Shown here piece by piece: positions 16,801 to 25,800 of a stretch of 64,000 nt of DNA. The notes under the pieces were generated by a model. It did no database searches. It was not told the DNA's origin and was given only the letters and a program-made list of their open reading frames with translations. The stretch's first letter is position 1, and each line of letters begins with the position of its first letter. Origin of the DNA: Streptomyces lanatus (lineage in GTDB: Bacteria > Actinomycetota > Actinomycetes > Streptomycetales > Streptomycetaceae); contig NZ_BNBM01000002.1 of assembly GCF_014655715.1 (NCBI RefSeq), positions 682,001-746,000 of the forward strand. Direction: 5' to 3'. The position numbers and the translations under genes are program-made.

Positions 16801-19800
16801 TGCGCACATCGCCGAGCGCGGCGAGTCCGGCGATGGTCGGATGCGCGATGAACTGCGCCGGCGTCACCGCCACACCCGCCTTACGCGCCCGGTCCACCAC
16901 CCGAATCACATGCAGCGAATCACCACCCAGCGCGAAGAAGTCATCCTCAAGCCCGACCTCCGGCACCCGCAGCACCTCACGCCAAATACCGGCCAGGATC
17001 TCCTCGGTACGGCCGTGCGGTCGTCCGCCCCCGGCCAGCGCCGCCAGCCCAGCGACGGTCGGATGCGCGATGAACTGCGCCGGCGTCACCGACACACCCG
17101 CCTTACGGGCCCGGTCCACCACCCGAATCACATGCAGCGAATCACCACCCAGGGCAAAGAAGTCATCCTCAAGCCCGACCTCCGGCACCCGCAGCACCTC
17201 ACGCCAGATCCCGGCCAGGATCTCCTCGGTACGGCTGTGCGGCCGTTCGCCAGACGTCGGCGTCGGTCCGGTGGCCGGGGTGGTCAGTGCCGCTCGGTCG
17301 ACCTTGCCGTTGGGCAGTCGTGGCAGGGCGTCGACGAGGACGAGCGTCGGCACCATGTAGTCCGGCAGTGTCTCGCGCAGTGCGGTGCGCAGGGTGTGTG
17401 CCGTGGCCGGGGAACCGGCGCGGAGAGCCACGTGGCCGACCAGGCGGCGTTCGTCGACGGCGTCCTCGACGCACAGCACGGCGCACTCGGCGACGCCGTC
17501 CAGCGCGGACAGGACCGAGGTGACCTCCTGCGGCTCCACCCTGTGCCCACGGATCTTCACCTGGTCGCCGATGCGGCCGAGGAACTCCACCCGGCCGTCG
17601 GCCAGCAGCCGTCCCCGGTCGCCGGTGCGGTAGAGCCGGCCGCCCTCGGGCCCGAAGGGGCTGGCGACGAACCGTTGCGCGGTGAGCGCCGGGTCGCCGA
17701 GATAGCCGAGCGCCAGTCCGGTGCCGCCGATGACGATCTCGCCGGGGTGGCCCAGCGGCACCGGCCGCAGCCACTCGTCGACGACATGGACCTGGGCACC
17801 GCCGATCGGCCGTCCCAGCGGCACGACCGCGCCGCGCCCGTCCCGGCCGCCCACGACCGGTGCCACGGCGACGATGCCCGTGGTCTCGGTCTGGCCGTAC
17901 ATGTTGACCAGCCGGGGCGTCCGGCCCGGCGCGGCCCGCAGCGCCTCGGGCAGGTCGTACGACAGGGGTTCGCTCGCGGTGAGCACCAGCTCGGGCCGCC
18001 ACCCCTGGTGCCGAGCCAGCGCGGGCTGCACCACCCGCAGATAGGACGGTACGAGGTCCAGCACCTGCACCCCGTGTCCGGCGGCGTACTCCAGCAGCGC
18101 CTCCGGCGAGGCGATGCGCTCCCGGTCCGCGACGACGACCCGGCCGCCGTGCGCGAGCGGCACCGCGAACTGCCGTACGGACGAGGAGAAGGCGAAGGAC
18201 GCGGTGTGCAGATACACCGGTTCCGCGGGCAGTTCCACGGCCTCGGGCAGTGCCGTCAGATACGCGGCAAGGGCCCCGTGGGTCAGGACGACGCCCTTCG
18301 GCAGCCCCTGGGTGCCGGAGGTGTAGACGACGTACGCGGGCATGTCCGGCGACGGCTCGGTCAGCGGCGGCGCCGGTTCCGTGAGCGCGGGCGCCCCGGC
18401 CTCCGCGTCCTCCAGGACGAGCAGTTCCCCCGCCACCTCGGGTGCCGAACCGGCCAGCGCACGGGAGGTGAGGACCAGCGCGGGCCTGGCGTCGGCGACG
18501 ATCGCCGCCCGGCGCTGCGCCGGATAGGCCGGGTCCAGCGGCACATACGCGCCGCCCGCCTCCAGCACCGCCAGCACGGCGACGAGGAAGTCCACACCGC
18601 GGTCGAGGTACACGCCGGCCATGGCCCCGGGGCCGACCCCGGCGGCGGCGAGGACCCGGGCCAGCTTCCCGGATCTGGCGCGCAACTCCCCGTAGGACAG
18701 GGTCACTTCACCGCCGGTCACAGCGGGTGCGTCGGGGCGCCGCGCGGCCTGCTCGACGAAGCGCCGCACGAACGTGTGCGCCTCGGTGTCCTCCGGCAGC
18801 CGCGCGCCCCGGGCCAGTGCCTCGATGCCCTGCCGTTCCTCCGTCGGCAGGATGTCGAGGCCGCCCAGGACACGCTGACCCGGGTCCCGTACGAGCCGCT
18901 CAAGGAGCGTCTCCAACCGGTCCGTCATACGCGCGACGGTGTCCGCGTCGAACAGGTCGGTGCTGTACTCGACATGGCCCGCGAGCCCGTCCTCGGTCTC
19001 CCACAGGTCGACGACCAGGTCGAAGCGGGCGGTGTGCTGCTCGCCGTCCAGTTCGGTGAGGCGCAGTTCCGCGCCGGGGTCGGGCAGCGAGTCGCCGTTG
19101 TTCTGGAGGGCGAAGCGCACCTGGAACAGCGGCGAATGGCTGAGGCTGCGGCGTGGCGCCACGGCGTCGACGACCATCTCGAAGGGCACGTCCTGGTGGG
19201 CGTAGGCCCCGTGCGCCGCCTCCCGCACCCTCTGTAGCAGCTCGGCGAAGGTCGGGTCGCCGGAGAGGTCCACGCGCAGGGCGAGGGTGTTCGCGAAGAA
19301 GCCGACCAGCGGCTCCAGTTCGGTCATGGTGCGGCCGGCGATCGGTGTGCCCACGGTGATGTCCGTCTGGCCGCTGGAGCGGGCCATCAGCACGTCGAAT
19401 CCCGCGAGCAGCACCATGAACAGGGACACGCCCTCGCGCCGCGCGAGCTCGGTGAGGGACCGTGACAGCTCCCGGGACCAGCGCATCTCGTGCCGTGCGC
19501 CCTTGAAGCTCTGCGCCGCGGGCCGGGGCCGGTCGGTCGGCAGCTCCAGCACGGGTACGTCGGCCAGGGTCCGCTTCCAGTAGTCGAGCTGACTGTCCAG
19601 TTCCGCGCCCTTCAGCCACGAGCGCTGCCATCGCGTGTAGTCGACGTAGGTGAGCGGGAGCGGTGCCAGCGGTGAGGGCTCGCCGGCGTGGAAGGCGCGG
19701 TACAGGGCGACGAGTTCGTCGAGCACGACGTTGACGGACCAGCCGTCCGACACGGCGTGGTGCAGGGTCAGCAGGAGGACGTGCGCGTCCGGGGCGAGGC

Positions 19801-22800
19801 GCAGCAGCCGGCAGCGCACCAGCGGGCCCTCGCCCAGGTCGAACGGGGTCCGGGCTTCCTGGTCCACCAGCGCCTCGAAGAGCTTGCGCTGTTCCGCCTC
19901 GCCCTCCAGGGAGATCTCCTCGAAGGGCACCTTCCGGGCCGGAAGGATGGCCTGCATCGGCTCGCCGTCGAGCGAGGGGAAGTACGTCCGCAGCCCCTCG
20001 TGCCGGGCCCACAGCGCCTCGAAGGCCTGCCGCAGCGCGGCCCGGTCCAGCGTGCCGTCCAGCCGCAGGGCGATGGGCACGTTGTAGAAGGAGCTGTCCT
20101 GGGCGAGCCGGCTCAGGAAGTACAGCCGGCCCTGCGCGTACGACATGGGCGCCGGGGTGGTGCGGGGCGTCGGCACGACCCGTGGCCGCTGCCGTTCGCC
20201 GCCGAGGTTCTCGATCTGTGCGGCGAGGTCGGCCAGGGACGAGGCCCGCAGGAAGACCCGTAGCGGAATGTCCATGGCCAGCGCGTCCCGCAGCCTGGCG
20301 ACGGCCTGCGTCGCCAGCAGCGAATGTCCGCCCAGCGCCAGGAAGTTGGCTTCCCGGCCGACCTCGGGCAGCCCCAGCACCTCGGCCCACACCTCGGCGA
20401 TGGTCCGCTCCAGCGCGGTCACGGGCAGCTCGGCCGCGCCGTCGGACCCGGTCGCGCCGACGTCGGCCGGGCGGGGCACGGCGGGCCAGTCGATCTCGCC
20501 GCCGGAGGTGCGGGGCAGGGCGGGCAGCACGATCAGGTCCGCGGGCACCGCGCACCCGGGAAGCTCCCGGGCCAGGGCGGCGCGCAGGGCGTCGGCCGAC
20601 GTGCCCTCGGGGTCCGCCACGGCGACACAGGCGACCATGGCACTCCGGTCGGAGCCCTCGGCGACGGCTGCCTCCCGCACCTCGGGAAGCCGCTCCAGGG
20701 CGGCCTCGACCGCCGCCGGTTCGACGAGCCGCCCGCCCACCCGTATCCGGGAGTCGACACGGCCGACGTACTCGATACCACCGCCCGGACCGACCCGGAC
20801 GAGGTCACCGGTACGGAACATCCGCGCACCCGGTGTACCGGCGAACGGGTCGGGCAGGAACCGCCGCGCCGTCAGTTCGGGCCGGTTCCGGTAGCCGCCC
20901 GCGACACCGGCGCCGCCGAGCCAGAGCTCCCCGACGGTGCCGGGAGCGGCGGGCCGCAGCGCGGCGTCGAGGACATGGTGACGGGTGCCCCGCGGTTCTT
21001 CGGTGGTGAGCAGTGCGCGGAGCGCGTCGGCGACGGTGGGTCCGTCGTCCCCGGCGCAGTACCGGGCCAGGTCGCGATGGGTGACGACCAGCCCTTCAGG
21101 CCGCGCGGTGGCACCGGCGCCGTACAGGACGCAGCTCGCGCTCAGCGGATGCGGCGCCGACGGGTCGACGGCGGGCAGGGACCCCGGATCGTCGTCCGGA
21201 CGCACCCACGCCCGTCCTTCGGCGAGCGAGTCGTGGCCCTTGTCCGTCAGTACGACGGTGACGTCGGCGTCGTCCAGCACGCTCGCGATCCCGGCGGCCG
21301 GGCCGGTCGGATCGACGGGCACACAGACCGCGCCCGCCTTCAGGGTGCCGAGCGCACCGGCGACCAGGTCGGCGCCCGGTTCGAGGAGGAGCGCGACGCG
21401 TGTCCCGGGCCCGGCACCGGCCGCGCGCAGCGACCGCGCGAGCCGATCGGCACGCCGGTCCAACTCGGCGAAGGTCGGGCCGGGTTCGACGGTGGCCATC
21501 GCCGGGGCGTCCGGGGTACGGCGCACCTGCCGCTCGAACTCCTCGTGCGCACACCGCCCTTCGAACGGCACGGCCTCCTGACCCTCCCGCCAGGCCTCGG
21601 CCATCGCCCGGGTCTCGTCGGCGGACAGGAGAGGGGCCTGTCCGACGGCCGTGTCGGGCTCGTGGGCGAGAGAGGCGAGCAGGGTGCCGAGGCGGAAGAT
21701 CAGCGCGGTGGCGGTCGGCTCGGCGAAGAGGTCGGTGGCGTATTCGAGGGTGCCGTGCAGATCACCCGCGGCGTCCGGCCACAGCTCCAGCGTCAGGTCG
21801 TACTTCGCCGTACCGGTGTGGTGCTCGACGGTGGTGACCCGCAGGCCCCCGGTCTCCTCGTCCATCGCCTGGTCGTCCAACAGCGCAAAGCTGACCTGGG
21901 CCAACGGGGCGTGGGCGAGGCTGCGGGCCGGGTCGACCACGTCGACCACCCGGTCGAAGGGGACGCCGCTGCGGGCGAGGCCCTCCTGGGCGATGTCGCG
22001 GACCCGGCGGACGAGTTCGCGGAAGGTGGGGTCGCCGGAGGTGTCCACCCTGAGGGCGATGGAGTTGACGAAGAAGCCGACGACGTCCTGGATCTCGTCC
22101 TGCGGCCGGTTCGCGACCGGCGTCGCGACGGTGACCTCGCCCTGCGTCGAACATCGGGACAGCAGGGCGCAGTACGCGGCGAGCAGCACCATGAACGGGG
22201 TCGCCTGCTCGGCGCGGGCGACCTCCCGCACCGCCGGCCAGACGCCCGACGGCAGTGTGAACCGGTGCAGCGCGCCCCGGAAGCTCTGTACGGCGGCCCG
22301 CGGCCAGTCGATCGGCAGGTCGATGGCTCCGGGCGCCCCCCGCAGCGTCCGCCGCCAGTAGTCCAGCTGAGGCGCGAGTTCACTCTCGCGCTCCGGCTTG
22401 GCCTCCCAGGCCGTGTAGTCGGCGTACTGCACCGGCGGCGCAGCGAGTTCGGCCTCGTCTCCGCTGACACCGGCCGCATAGAGCTTCATCAGCTCGTCGA
22501 TCACGATGCTCATGGACCAGCCGTCGCACACGCTGTGGTGGATGGCGAGCAGCAGCACATGCTCCGCGGGACCGAGCCGGAAGAGCCGGACGCGGGCGAG
22601 CGGCCCGTGCTCCAGCGAGAAGGGCCGGGCCGCCTCGGCCTCCAGCGCGGCGATGAGCGCGGTGTCGTCGGCGCCGTCCGGCAGGGTGAGGGGCGTCAGG
22701 CCGACCTCGATCTCCGGCAGGATCCGCTGCACGGGGCTGCCGCCGGGGGCCGGGAACACGGTCCGCAGCGACTCGTGCCGCGCGAAGACCCGCTGTACGG

Positions 22801-23077
22801 CCGTCCGCAGCGCCTCGGTCTCCAGCGGGCCGGTGAGCCGCAGCGCCACCGACAGGTTGAACACCGGGCTGCCCGGGGTGAGTTGGTCCATGTACCACAG
22901 GCGTCGCTGCGCGGCCGAGACCGGCGGCTCCCCGTCGCGGGGCACGGGCACCACGGTGTCGGCGGCCCGGCCGCCGCGTCCGGCGAGGCGCTTGGCGAGA
23001 AGCGCTCGCTTCGCGGGGGACATGGCGTCGAGGCGTGCCTGCGAGACGAGCTGCCCCGCGGGACCAGTTGCGCTCAT
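13853..23077 (-). CDS. NRPS with unusual C-A(degenerate)-T-C-A-T-T-E*-T-E* architecture
   Basis: The protein has 3074 residues. C1 is 51-480 (HHSVCDG 180-186). A1 is about 505-865: it keeps late motifs, but the A3 loop reads [12 protein letters not shown], the A4-A5 pocket region (about 120 residues) is missing and the A10 lysine is absent, so it should be inactive. T1 uses Ser919. C2 is 976-1415 (HHAVSDG 1106-1112). A2 is 1435-1935 with intact P-loop [12 protein letters not shown] and NGKVD, but Ser instead of Asp at the GrsA-235 position. T2 and T3 (Ser1980, Ser2054) are a near-identical tandem pair. E1 (2104-2535) and E2 (2639-3074) flank T4 (Ser2584); both keep [10 protein letters not shown] but have V-A/S-R where epimerases have E-G-H. 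The gene overlaps the MbtH gene by 4 bp. There is no thioesterase. Chemistry of the E-like domains is unknown. Confidence 0.95.
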   Translation of the reverse strand: MSATGPAGQLVSQARLDAMSPAKRALLAKRLAGRGGRAADTVVPVPRDGEPPVSAAQRRLWYMDQLTPGSPVFNLSVALRLTGPLETEALRTAVQRVFARHESLRTVFPAPGGSPVQRILPEIEVGLTPLTLPDGADDTALIAALEAEAARPFSLEHGPLARVRLFRLGPAEHVLLLAIHHSVCDGWSMSIVIDELMKLYAAGVSGDEAELAAPPVQYADYTAWEAKPERESELAPQLDYWRRTLRGAPGAIDLPIDWPRAAVQSFRGALHRFTLPSGVWPAVREVARAEQATPFMVLLAAYCALLSRCSTQGEVTVATPVANRPQDEIQDVVGFFVNSIALRVDTSGDPTFRELVRRVRDIAQEGLARSGVPFDRVVDVVDPARSLAHAPLAQVSFALLDDQAMDEETGGLRVTTVEHHTGTAKYDLTLELWPDAAGDLHGTLEYATDLFAEPTATALIFRLGTLLASLAHEPDTAVGQAPLLSADETRAMAEAWREGQEAVPFEGRCAHEEFERQVRRTPDAPAMATVEPGPTFAELDRRADRLARSLRAAGAGPGTRVALLLEPGADLVAGALGTLKAGAVCVPVDPTGPAAGIASVLDDADVTVVLTDKGHDSLAEGRAWVRPDDDPGSLPAVDPSAPHPLSASCVLYGAGATARPEGLVVTHRDLARYCAGDDGPTVADALRALLTTEEPRGTRHHVLDAALRPAAPGTVGELWLGGAGVAGGYRNRPELTARRFLPDPFAGTPGARMFRTGDLVRVGPGGGIEYVGRVDSRIRVGGRLVEPAAVEAALERLPEVREAAVAEGSDRSAMVACVAVADPEGTSADALRAALARELPGCAVPADLIVLPALPRTSGGEIDWPAVPRPADVGATGSDGAAELPVTALERTIAEVWAEVLGLPEVGREANFLALGGHSLLATQAVARLRDALAMDIPLRVFLRASSLADLAAQIENLGGERQRPRVVPTPRTTPAPMSYAQGRLYFLSRLAQDSSFYNVPIALRLDGTLDRAALRQAFEALWARHEGLRTYFPSLDGEPMQAILPARKVPFEEISLEGEAEQRKLFEALVDQEARTPFDLGEGPLVRCRLLRLAPDAHVLLLTLHHAVSDGWSVNVVLDELVALYRAFHAGEPSPLAPLPLTYVDYTRWQRSWLKGAELDSQLDYWKRTLADVPVLELPTDRPRPAAQSFKGARHEMRWSRELSRSLTELARREGVSLFMVLLAGFDVLMARSSGQTDITVGTPIAGRTMTELEPLVGFFANTLALRVDLSGDPTFAELLQRVREAAHGAYAHQDVPFEMVVDAVAPRRSLSHSPLFQVRFALQNNGDSLPDPGAELRLTELDGEQHTARFDLVVDLWETEDGLAGHVEYSTDLFDADTVARMTDRLETLLERLVRDPGQRVLGGLDILPTEERQGIEALARGARLPEDTEAHTFVRRFVEQAARRPDAPAVTGGEVTLSYGELRARSGKLARVLAAAGVGPGAMAGVYLDRGVDFLVAVLAVLEAGGAYVPLDPAYPAQRRAAIVADARPALVLTSRALAGSAPEVAGELLVLEDAEAGAPALTEPAPPLTEPSPDMPAYVVYTSGTQGLPKGVVLTHGALAAYLTALPEAVELPAEPVYLHTASFAFSSSVRQFAVPLAHGGRVVVADRERIASPEALLEYAAGHGVQVLDLVPSYLRVVQPALARHQGWRPELVLTASEPLSYDLPEALRAAPGRTPRLVNMYGQTETTGIVAVAPVVGGRDGRGAVVPLGRPIGGAQVHVVDEWLRPVPLGHPGEIVIGGTGLALGYLGDPALTAQRFVASPFGPEGGRLYRTGDRGRLLADGRVEFLGRIGDQVKIRGHRVEPQEVTSVLSALDGVAECAVLCVEDAVDERRLVGHVALRAGSPATAHTLRTALRETLPDYMVPTLVLVDALPRLPNGKVDRAALTTPATGPTPTSGERPHSRTEEILAGIWREVLRVPEVGLEDDFFALGGDSLHVIRVVDRARKAGVSVTPAQFIAHPTVAGLAALAGGGRPHGRTEEILAGIWREVLRVPEVGLEDDFFALGGDSLHVIRVVDRARKAGVAVTPAQFIAHPTIAGLAALGDVRTVEDRGADGGPVPLVPSHLAFLERDFADKEIYTHPFIYEANDPLDPALVERAVACVLEHHESLRICFPEDGGTYRVRVQERFERTPFTSVDLSALEPAAQDVAFQRLDAALHRKLDFAQGPLLHVALVRFGPDRPDTLIVIVHHQLMDNSSWDVLMEDFQDAYVALAAGREPDLKPATGSFASWARGLDRLARSSELDEDAAYWSALAERPVPEWPLDHEGGEDCMSTEESVVIGLDAEETTALRLAMRHGYRLSVNEALLAATLRGFTEWSGQSSVIVDLVARGRELGDTGLDLSRAIGRFSMTSPRLLEAPSQDGPRALLDSVAAQLGAVPRKGLGFGLLRYIGARPEVSEALAALGKPHILLNNWGDFDNVVADSPVLGPPVEDAWPMPELQRMHRLMIDCRVYSGALKVGFRFSRNLNDRASIERLAGLVEDSLRSFVRLGDDLPAAPAPTGEAMSPVERTLAAIWCEVLRVPEVGTDDDFFAVGGDSLHVIRVVDRARKAGVYVTPAQFIANPTIAGLAAVATDLTAARGEDTHDEGRPGRIPLVPSHHAFLRREFTDQHLYTHVFTFETKQPLDPELLRQAVTQVVDHHDALRICFPMEDGRYTVRVQERFEQAPFTSVDLSALEPDALGVAFGRLDRSLHRKLDYGNGPLLHFALVKQGQDRPDVLVAIVHHQLMDNSSWSILLEDLQSAYLALAAGRQPQLPAQTAHFVEWARRLDRLAASPELDEDAAYWTAIAERPVPRLPLDHEDGTGGMASEESVEVALDAATTAELRRMMPRTYRLSLNDALQAALLKGVADWSGQTSILLDLVSRGREAGGEDLDLSRAIGRFSTTSPRLLELPADTSPRAVLDAVAEQVRAVPRGGLGYGLLRYGGARHRVAEELAPLGEPDILLSNWGEYEASQDESPLLGPAMGELAPVPDLARMHRLIVNVGIADGELGLTIRYSSRLHDRATVERLADLVARALRSFVRPDGV
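16808..17250 (-). repeat. Direct repeat of about 222 bp encoding tandem carrier domains
   Basis: Two adjacent copies with a 222-bp (74-codon) period encode T2 and T3 of the large NRPS. By eye they differ at only a few positions over about 200 bp, far less than between any other T domains here, which indicates a recent in-frame duplication or gene conversion. A more diverged third copy lies at about 15250-15400 (T4). Confidence 0.85.
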
Positions 23078-23313
23078 CGGGCGGATTCCCTCTCGGACGA
23101 CGCGGTGCGCGCCATGTGGGCGACAAGACTGAGTGGCCTCATATCCGTCCAGTTCGCGTTGATGAAATCAATGCAGGACGGGCGATCGGCCGCACCGTGG
23201 GACACCGTCCAACCGGCCGGCACCTGAGCGAACTCGGGCCACAGGGAATACTGTCCTTCGTCGTTCACCACCACGAAGAAGCGGCCATTGGGGTCGTCGA
23301 GCGGATTCGACAT
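23074..23313 (-). CDS. MbtH-like NRPS chaperone
   Basis: The protein has 79 residues, the usual size. The family pattern is clear: [10 protein letters not shown], then GW near residue 34, and WTDMRPLSL after a C-x-x-x-I segment (Cys47). MbtH proteins bind the A-domain C-terminal region and are often needed for folding and adenylation. Its stop overlaps the ATG of the large NRPS by 4 bp, so it heads the synthetase genes. The ATG at 23313 is preceded by GAGG at a good distance. One family position usually occupied by Arg/Lys is DRPSC here, within normal variation. Confidence 0.96.
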   Translation of the reverse strand: MSNPLDDPNGRFFVVVNDEGQYSLWPEFAQVPAGWTVSHGAADRPSCIDFINANWTDMRPLSLVAHMARTASSERESAR

Positions 23314-23400
23314 AAAGCCTCACTCTTTGCCTGGGTTCATTTATCGATCAACAACACGTCGGCCGATTGCACGGAACGGATCCGAGTGAAGTGCGGGGGC

Positions 23401-23571
23401 TCAGTCCCACGCCCAGTTGTCCTGCGTGGTGGCCGTGATGACCTCGGAGGACACCGCGCCGGCGGTCGTCTGCGGCGCCGCGTCGGACGCTTGGGCGGCC
23501 GATATCGCGGGAAGGGTGAGAATCACGGAGAGGAACGTCGCGCTCAGGACCTGCTTGATACAGCGGTTCAT
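23401..23571 (-). CDS. Small secreted peptide, 56 aa, ending DNWAWD
   Basis: A 56-residue product begins MNRCIKQVLS, has a hydrophobic stretch to about residue 22 and an Ala-rich AQA-type signal peptidase site near 24-26, leaving a mature peptide of about 30 residues that ends TTQDNWAWD. The ATG has GAGG six bases upstream; longer in-frame starts lack one. The gap to the MbtH gene is 87 bp on the same strand, so it could be the first gene of the NRPS operon or a separate unit. I do not recognise the family. No Cys remains after predicted cleavage, so a disulfide toxin is unlikely. It could be a signalling peptide or a surface peptide. Confidence 0.6.
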   Translation of the reverse strand: MNRCIKQVLSATFLSVILTLPAISAAQASDAAPQTTAGAVSSEVITATTQDNWAWD

Positions 23572-23745
23572 CTCGACCTCACGGTTTTCGGGCGTGCCGA
23601 AGCAACGCGGATGGGTACGCGACTTCACAGGAAGGGGATCGCGTCATTCCGGAAAGCCCCCCTTCGTCGGGAGGGAATCTCCGGTCGACTGGCTAGATCC
23701 TGACCCGCGTGAAGGCCTTGTGTCAGCGCTGTCCGATGGCAGCAG

Positions 23746-23768
23746 GCGGACATGACCTAGAGATGCCA
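23746..23768. promoter_or_regulatory. Putative regulator-binding repeat, copy 1
   Basis: This 23-bp block starts GCGGACATGAC and ends TGCCA. It matches 20 of 23 bases of the block at 24343-24365. It lies about 175 bp upstream of the first gene of the NRPS operon, which fits a pathway-specific activator site. Confidence 0.45.
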
Positions 23769-23923
23769 TCACCGCCGGATCCATATCCGTACGGAAATTC
23801 CCTGGTCAATGCGGGAAGAAAGCGTCGGCGGGCAATCGCGAACGCCCGCTGGACCGCCGTGAGTCGGCGGCAGGGGTCAGCGATGCGGAAGCGGGGGCGA
23901 GAGAGAGGGGGGGGCCGAAAAGA

Positions 23924-23945
23924 GGGGGCGGGGGCGAGGGCGGGG
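23924..23945 (+). other. G-quadruplex-capable G-run cluster
   Basis: Runs of 5, 5, 3 and 4 G are separated by 1-3 bases (C, CGA, C), fitting the G3+N1-7 quadruplex pattern; an 8-G run lies just before it at 23907-23914. It sits directly after the stop codon of the minus-strand 113-residue gene, so that transcript would be C-rich here. Confidence 0.5.
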
Positions 23946-23946
23946 T

Positions 23947-24288
23947 TCAACCGGCCTCGGAGACATCCCCGTCCGGGAGGAAGGACGCCTGGGCCGCCCA
24001 TACGCCGAGCGCCATGTCGGCCGTGCACGAGGCGAGCCGCCAGCCGTCGAAGCAGCTCCGGGTCAGCCACTCCGCCCAGGCGGAGGCGGCCAGTCGCTCG
24101 GCCCGGACCAGATCGGCGGCCACCACGAAGGTCATGGCCATCACCACGGGCGGGCTGGGGACGAGGCTGACGTGTTCCACACCTGGTTGCTCGTCATTCC
24201 GGATCTGTTCGGAGGCCATCTCACAGAGCTGCTGAGCAGTCTGTGAGGCCCCGCGATCCGGGTGAAGGACAACCTTGATGGCGTACAT
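23947..24288 (-). CDS. Hypothetical protein, 113 aa
   Basis: The product starts MYAIKVVLHP and is a soluble, moderately acidic alpha/beta-looking protein with no signal peptide or membrane segment. It contains VVMAMTFVVAADLVRAE and ends SFLPDGDVSEAG. I do not recognise a family. A longer in-frame reading to 24696 exists but would cross the regulator gene start. No Shine-Dalgarno precedes the ATG; instead TATGTT lies 6 bases upstream, the spacing expected for a leaderless transcript. It is divergent from the LuxR-type regulator and shares its upstream region. Confidence 0.6.
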   Translation of the reverse strand: MYAIKVVLHPDRGASQTAQQLCEMASEQIRNDEQPGVEHVSLVPSPPVVMAMTFVVAADLVRAERLAASAWAEWLTRSCFDGWRLASCTADMALGVWAAQASFLPDGDVSEAG

Positions 24289-24342
24289 GAGGAGAACATA
24301 CGCAGCTGGGGTGCCTTGGAGCGATTGTGCGCACGACCGCTT

Positions 24343-24365
24343 GCGGACATGACATGGAGCTGCCA
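24343..24365. promoter_or_regulatory. Putative regulator-binding repeat, copy 2
   Basis: This block differs from the one at 23746-23768 at three positions. It lies between the divergent 113-residue gene and the LuxR-type regulator, 55 bp upstream of the former and about 70 bp upstream of the regulator promoter -35, a plausible autoregulatory site. Confidence 0.45.
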
Positions 24366-24434
24366 CAGGTTTGTTACAACCCCCGGGCGGCGGGAGGGCG
24401 TCCACACTCCCGGCGGGGCTGCAAATTCGATCTG

Positions 24435-24462
24435 TTGATCGCAACAACCCTGCCAGTATGAT
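24435..24462 (+). promoter_or_regulatory. Sigma-70-like promoter of the LuxR-type regulator
   Basis: TTGATC (24435-24440) and TATGAT (24457-24462) are separated by 16 bp, close to the principal sigma factor (HrdB) consensus. A start near 24469 would leave a leader of about 36-45 nt before the coding region. Confidence 0.6.
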
Positions 24463-24504
24463 GCGCCAGAACCGCGGCATGGCACCGCCGCGGGAAACGG
24501 GGGG

Positions 24505-25494
24505 ATGACCGGGATGCTGGAGAGCGTCGGGCTGGCCACGCAGGATCAGGACGTCTATCGGACGCTGCTCCTGCACCCCGACTGGGGTATACGCGACATC
24601 CAGCAGGATCTCAGCCTGCCGGAGGACAAGGTCCGCGGGGCGCTCGACCGACTCGCCCGGCTGTCCCTGTTGCGTCCCAGCGCGGACGCCGATCACTTCA
24701 TCACGGCCAACCCCGAGGTCGAGCTCAAGCCCCTCCTCGAACGGATGGAGGCCGAGCTCGACGAGCAGCGCGCGAGACTCACCCGGGACCGGGCGACGGT
24801 GGCCGCGCTGGCCGCCGAGTACACCTCACTGCGCATCCAGGCCGGGTCGCAGGGCGTGGAGCGCCTCGAAGGCCTGGACGGCGTCCGCGTCCGGCTGCAG
24901 GAACTCGCGCAGAGCGCCACGTCCGAGGTCCGCGCCTTCATGCCCGGCGGCGCGCTGAGCCCGGGCGCGCTGGAGGCGGCCCGCCCCCTGGACGAGGACA
25001 CGCTGACACGCGGTGTCCGGATGCAGACGGTCTACCTCGACAGCGTGCGCAACGACCACGCCACCGTGGAGTACGCCGCCTGGTTCACCGCACGGGGCGG
25101 CCAGGCCCGTACGGTTCCCTCCCTTCCGATGCGCCTGATCCTGTGCGACCGCTCCGTCGCCGTCGTCCCGGTGAACCCGGACGCCAGCCGGGAGGGCGCG
25201 TTCGTCATCCAGCTCTCCAGCGTCGTCGCGGCCCTCAACCAGCTCTTCGACCTGGTCTGGGAGCGCGCCGCACCGCTGGGAGACGTCCCGGCGCCCGACT
25301 GCGAGGGCCCCAGCGAACGCGACCTGGCCCTGCTGAAGATGCTGGAGGACGGCCTCACCGACGAGGGCGTCGCCCGCAAACTGGGCGTCTCCATCCGCAC
25401 GGTCCGCCGCCTCATGGCCGACCTGCTCAAACGCCTCAACGCCCAGAGCCGCTTCCAGGCCGGCGTGGAGGCCGTACGCCTGGGCTGGCTCTGA
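24505..25494 (+). CDS. TrmB-like/LuxR-type transcriptional regulator
   Basis: The protein has 329 residues. The first 75 resemble a winged-helix (TrmB-like: VYRTLLLHPDWGIRDI...LARLSLL), followed by a helical linker and a middle sensor-like domain. A LuxR-type helix-turn-helix ends the protein (about 268-325: GLTDEGVARKLGVSIRTVRRLM). Such proteins are common pathway or development regulators in Streptomyces and have no phosphoacceptor domain. It stands divergent to and next to the NRPS cluster and carries the same upstream repeat. Two starts are possible: ATG 24505, abutting the G run, and ATG 24514, which has that G run at normal Shine-Dalgarno spacing; the second may be the true one. Confidence 0.88.
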   Translation: MTGMLESVGLATQDQDVYRTLLLHPDWGIRDIQQDLSLPEDKVRGALDRLARLSLLRPSADADHFITANPEVELKPLLERMEAELDEQRARLTRDRATVAALAAEYTSLRIQAGSQGVERLEGLDGVRVRLQELAQSATSEVRAFMPGGALSPGALEAARPLDEDTLTRGVRMQTVYLDSVRNDHATVEYAAWFTARGGQARTVPSLPMRLILCDRSVAVVPVNPDASREGAFVIQLSSVVAALNQLFDLVWERAAPLGDVPAPDCEGPSERDLALLKMLEDGLTDEGVARKLGVSIRTVRRLMADLLKRLNAQSRFQAGVEAVRLGWL

Positions 25495-25512
25495 CACCGA
25501 CGGCCGTCCGGA

Positions 25513-25758
25513 TCACAGGTTGACGAGGCCCAGCACCAGCGGGGCGGCCGATACCGGTACCAGGACGAACGGCACCGGAACACCCTTGACGTCCTTGACG
25601 CGCAGATGCGAGACGACCGCGCCGAGGAAGAAGCGCACCACCCTGACGGCGGCCGCGATGCCCAACGGCCGGTAGAAGATGTCGGCCAGCAGGCCTGCGG
25701 CACCGGCGAACTTCAGCAGCGCCGGCATCGTGTGCCAGCTGCCCGGGGCGCCGAACAC
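25513..25758 (-). pseudogene. DoxX-like membrane protein, N-terminally truncated
   Basis: The 81-residue reading (GTG start) matches the C-terminal two thirds of DoxX-like small membrane proteins (FAGAAGLLADIFYRPLG, then RVVRFFLGAVVSHLR and a last hydrophobic helix). The family is usually about 120 residues with four helices; the first helix is missing and the upstream reading frame does not supply it. It may be a decayed gene or a short variant. It precedes the flavin reductase convergently with the regulator. Confidence 0.45.
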
Positions 25759-25800
25759 GACTTCTCCGGACCATCGAAGTGGAAGTGGGACCGGAAACGC

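Larger units (their letters stand above)
23572..23946. promoter_or_regulatory. Intergenic region upstream of the NRPS operon
   Basis: About 375 bp without a convincing gene. It holds one copy of a 23-bp repeat also found in front of the LuxR-type regulator (23746-23768), and a G-run cluster at its right end. The leader of the small peptide gene (23572-23700) presumably contains the operon promoter, but I could not identify a clear -35/-10 pair. Confidence 0.5.

Noticed and set aside
17040..17240. CRISPR or satellite array suspected from repeated blocks near 16.8-17.2 kb
   Set aside because: The blocks are in-frame carrier-domain copies within the NRPS, not short repeats with unique spacers.
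23401..23571. Lasso or lanthipeptide precursor
   Set aside because: The product has a Sec signal rather than a leader typical of these RiPPs, no Cys in the mature part, and no maturation enzymes nearby.
24289..24696. N-terminal extension of the 113-residue gene
   Set aside because: It would cover the regulator promoter and start antisense, and the extra sequence has no coding character.
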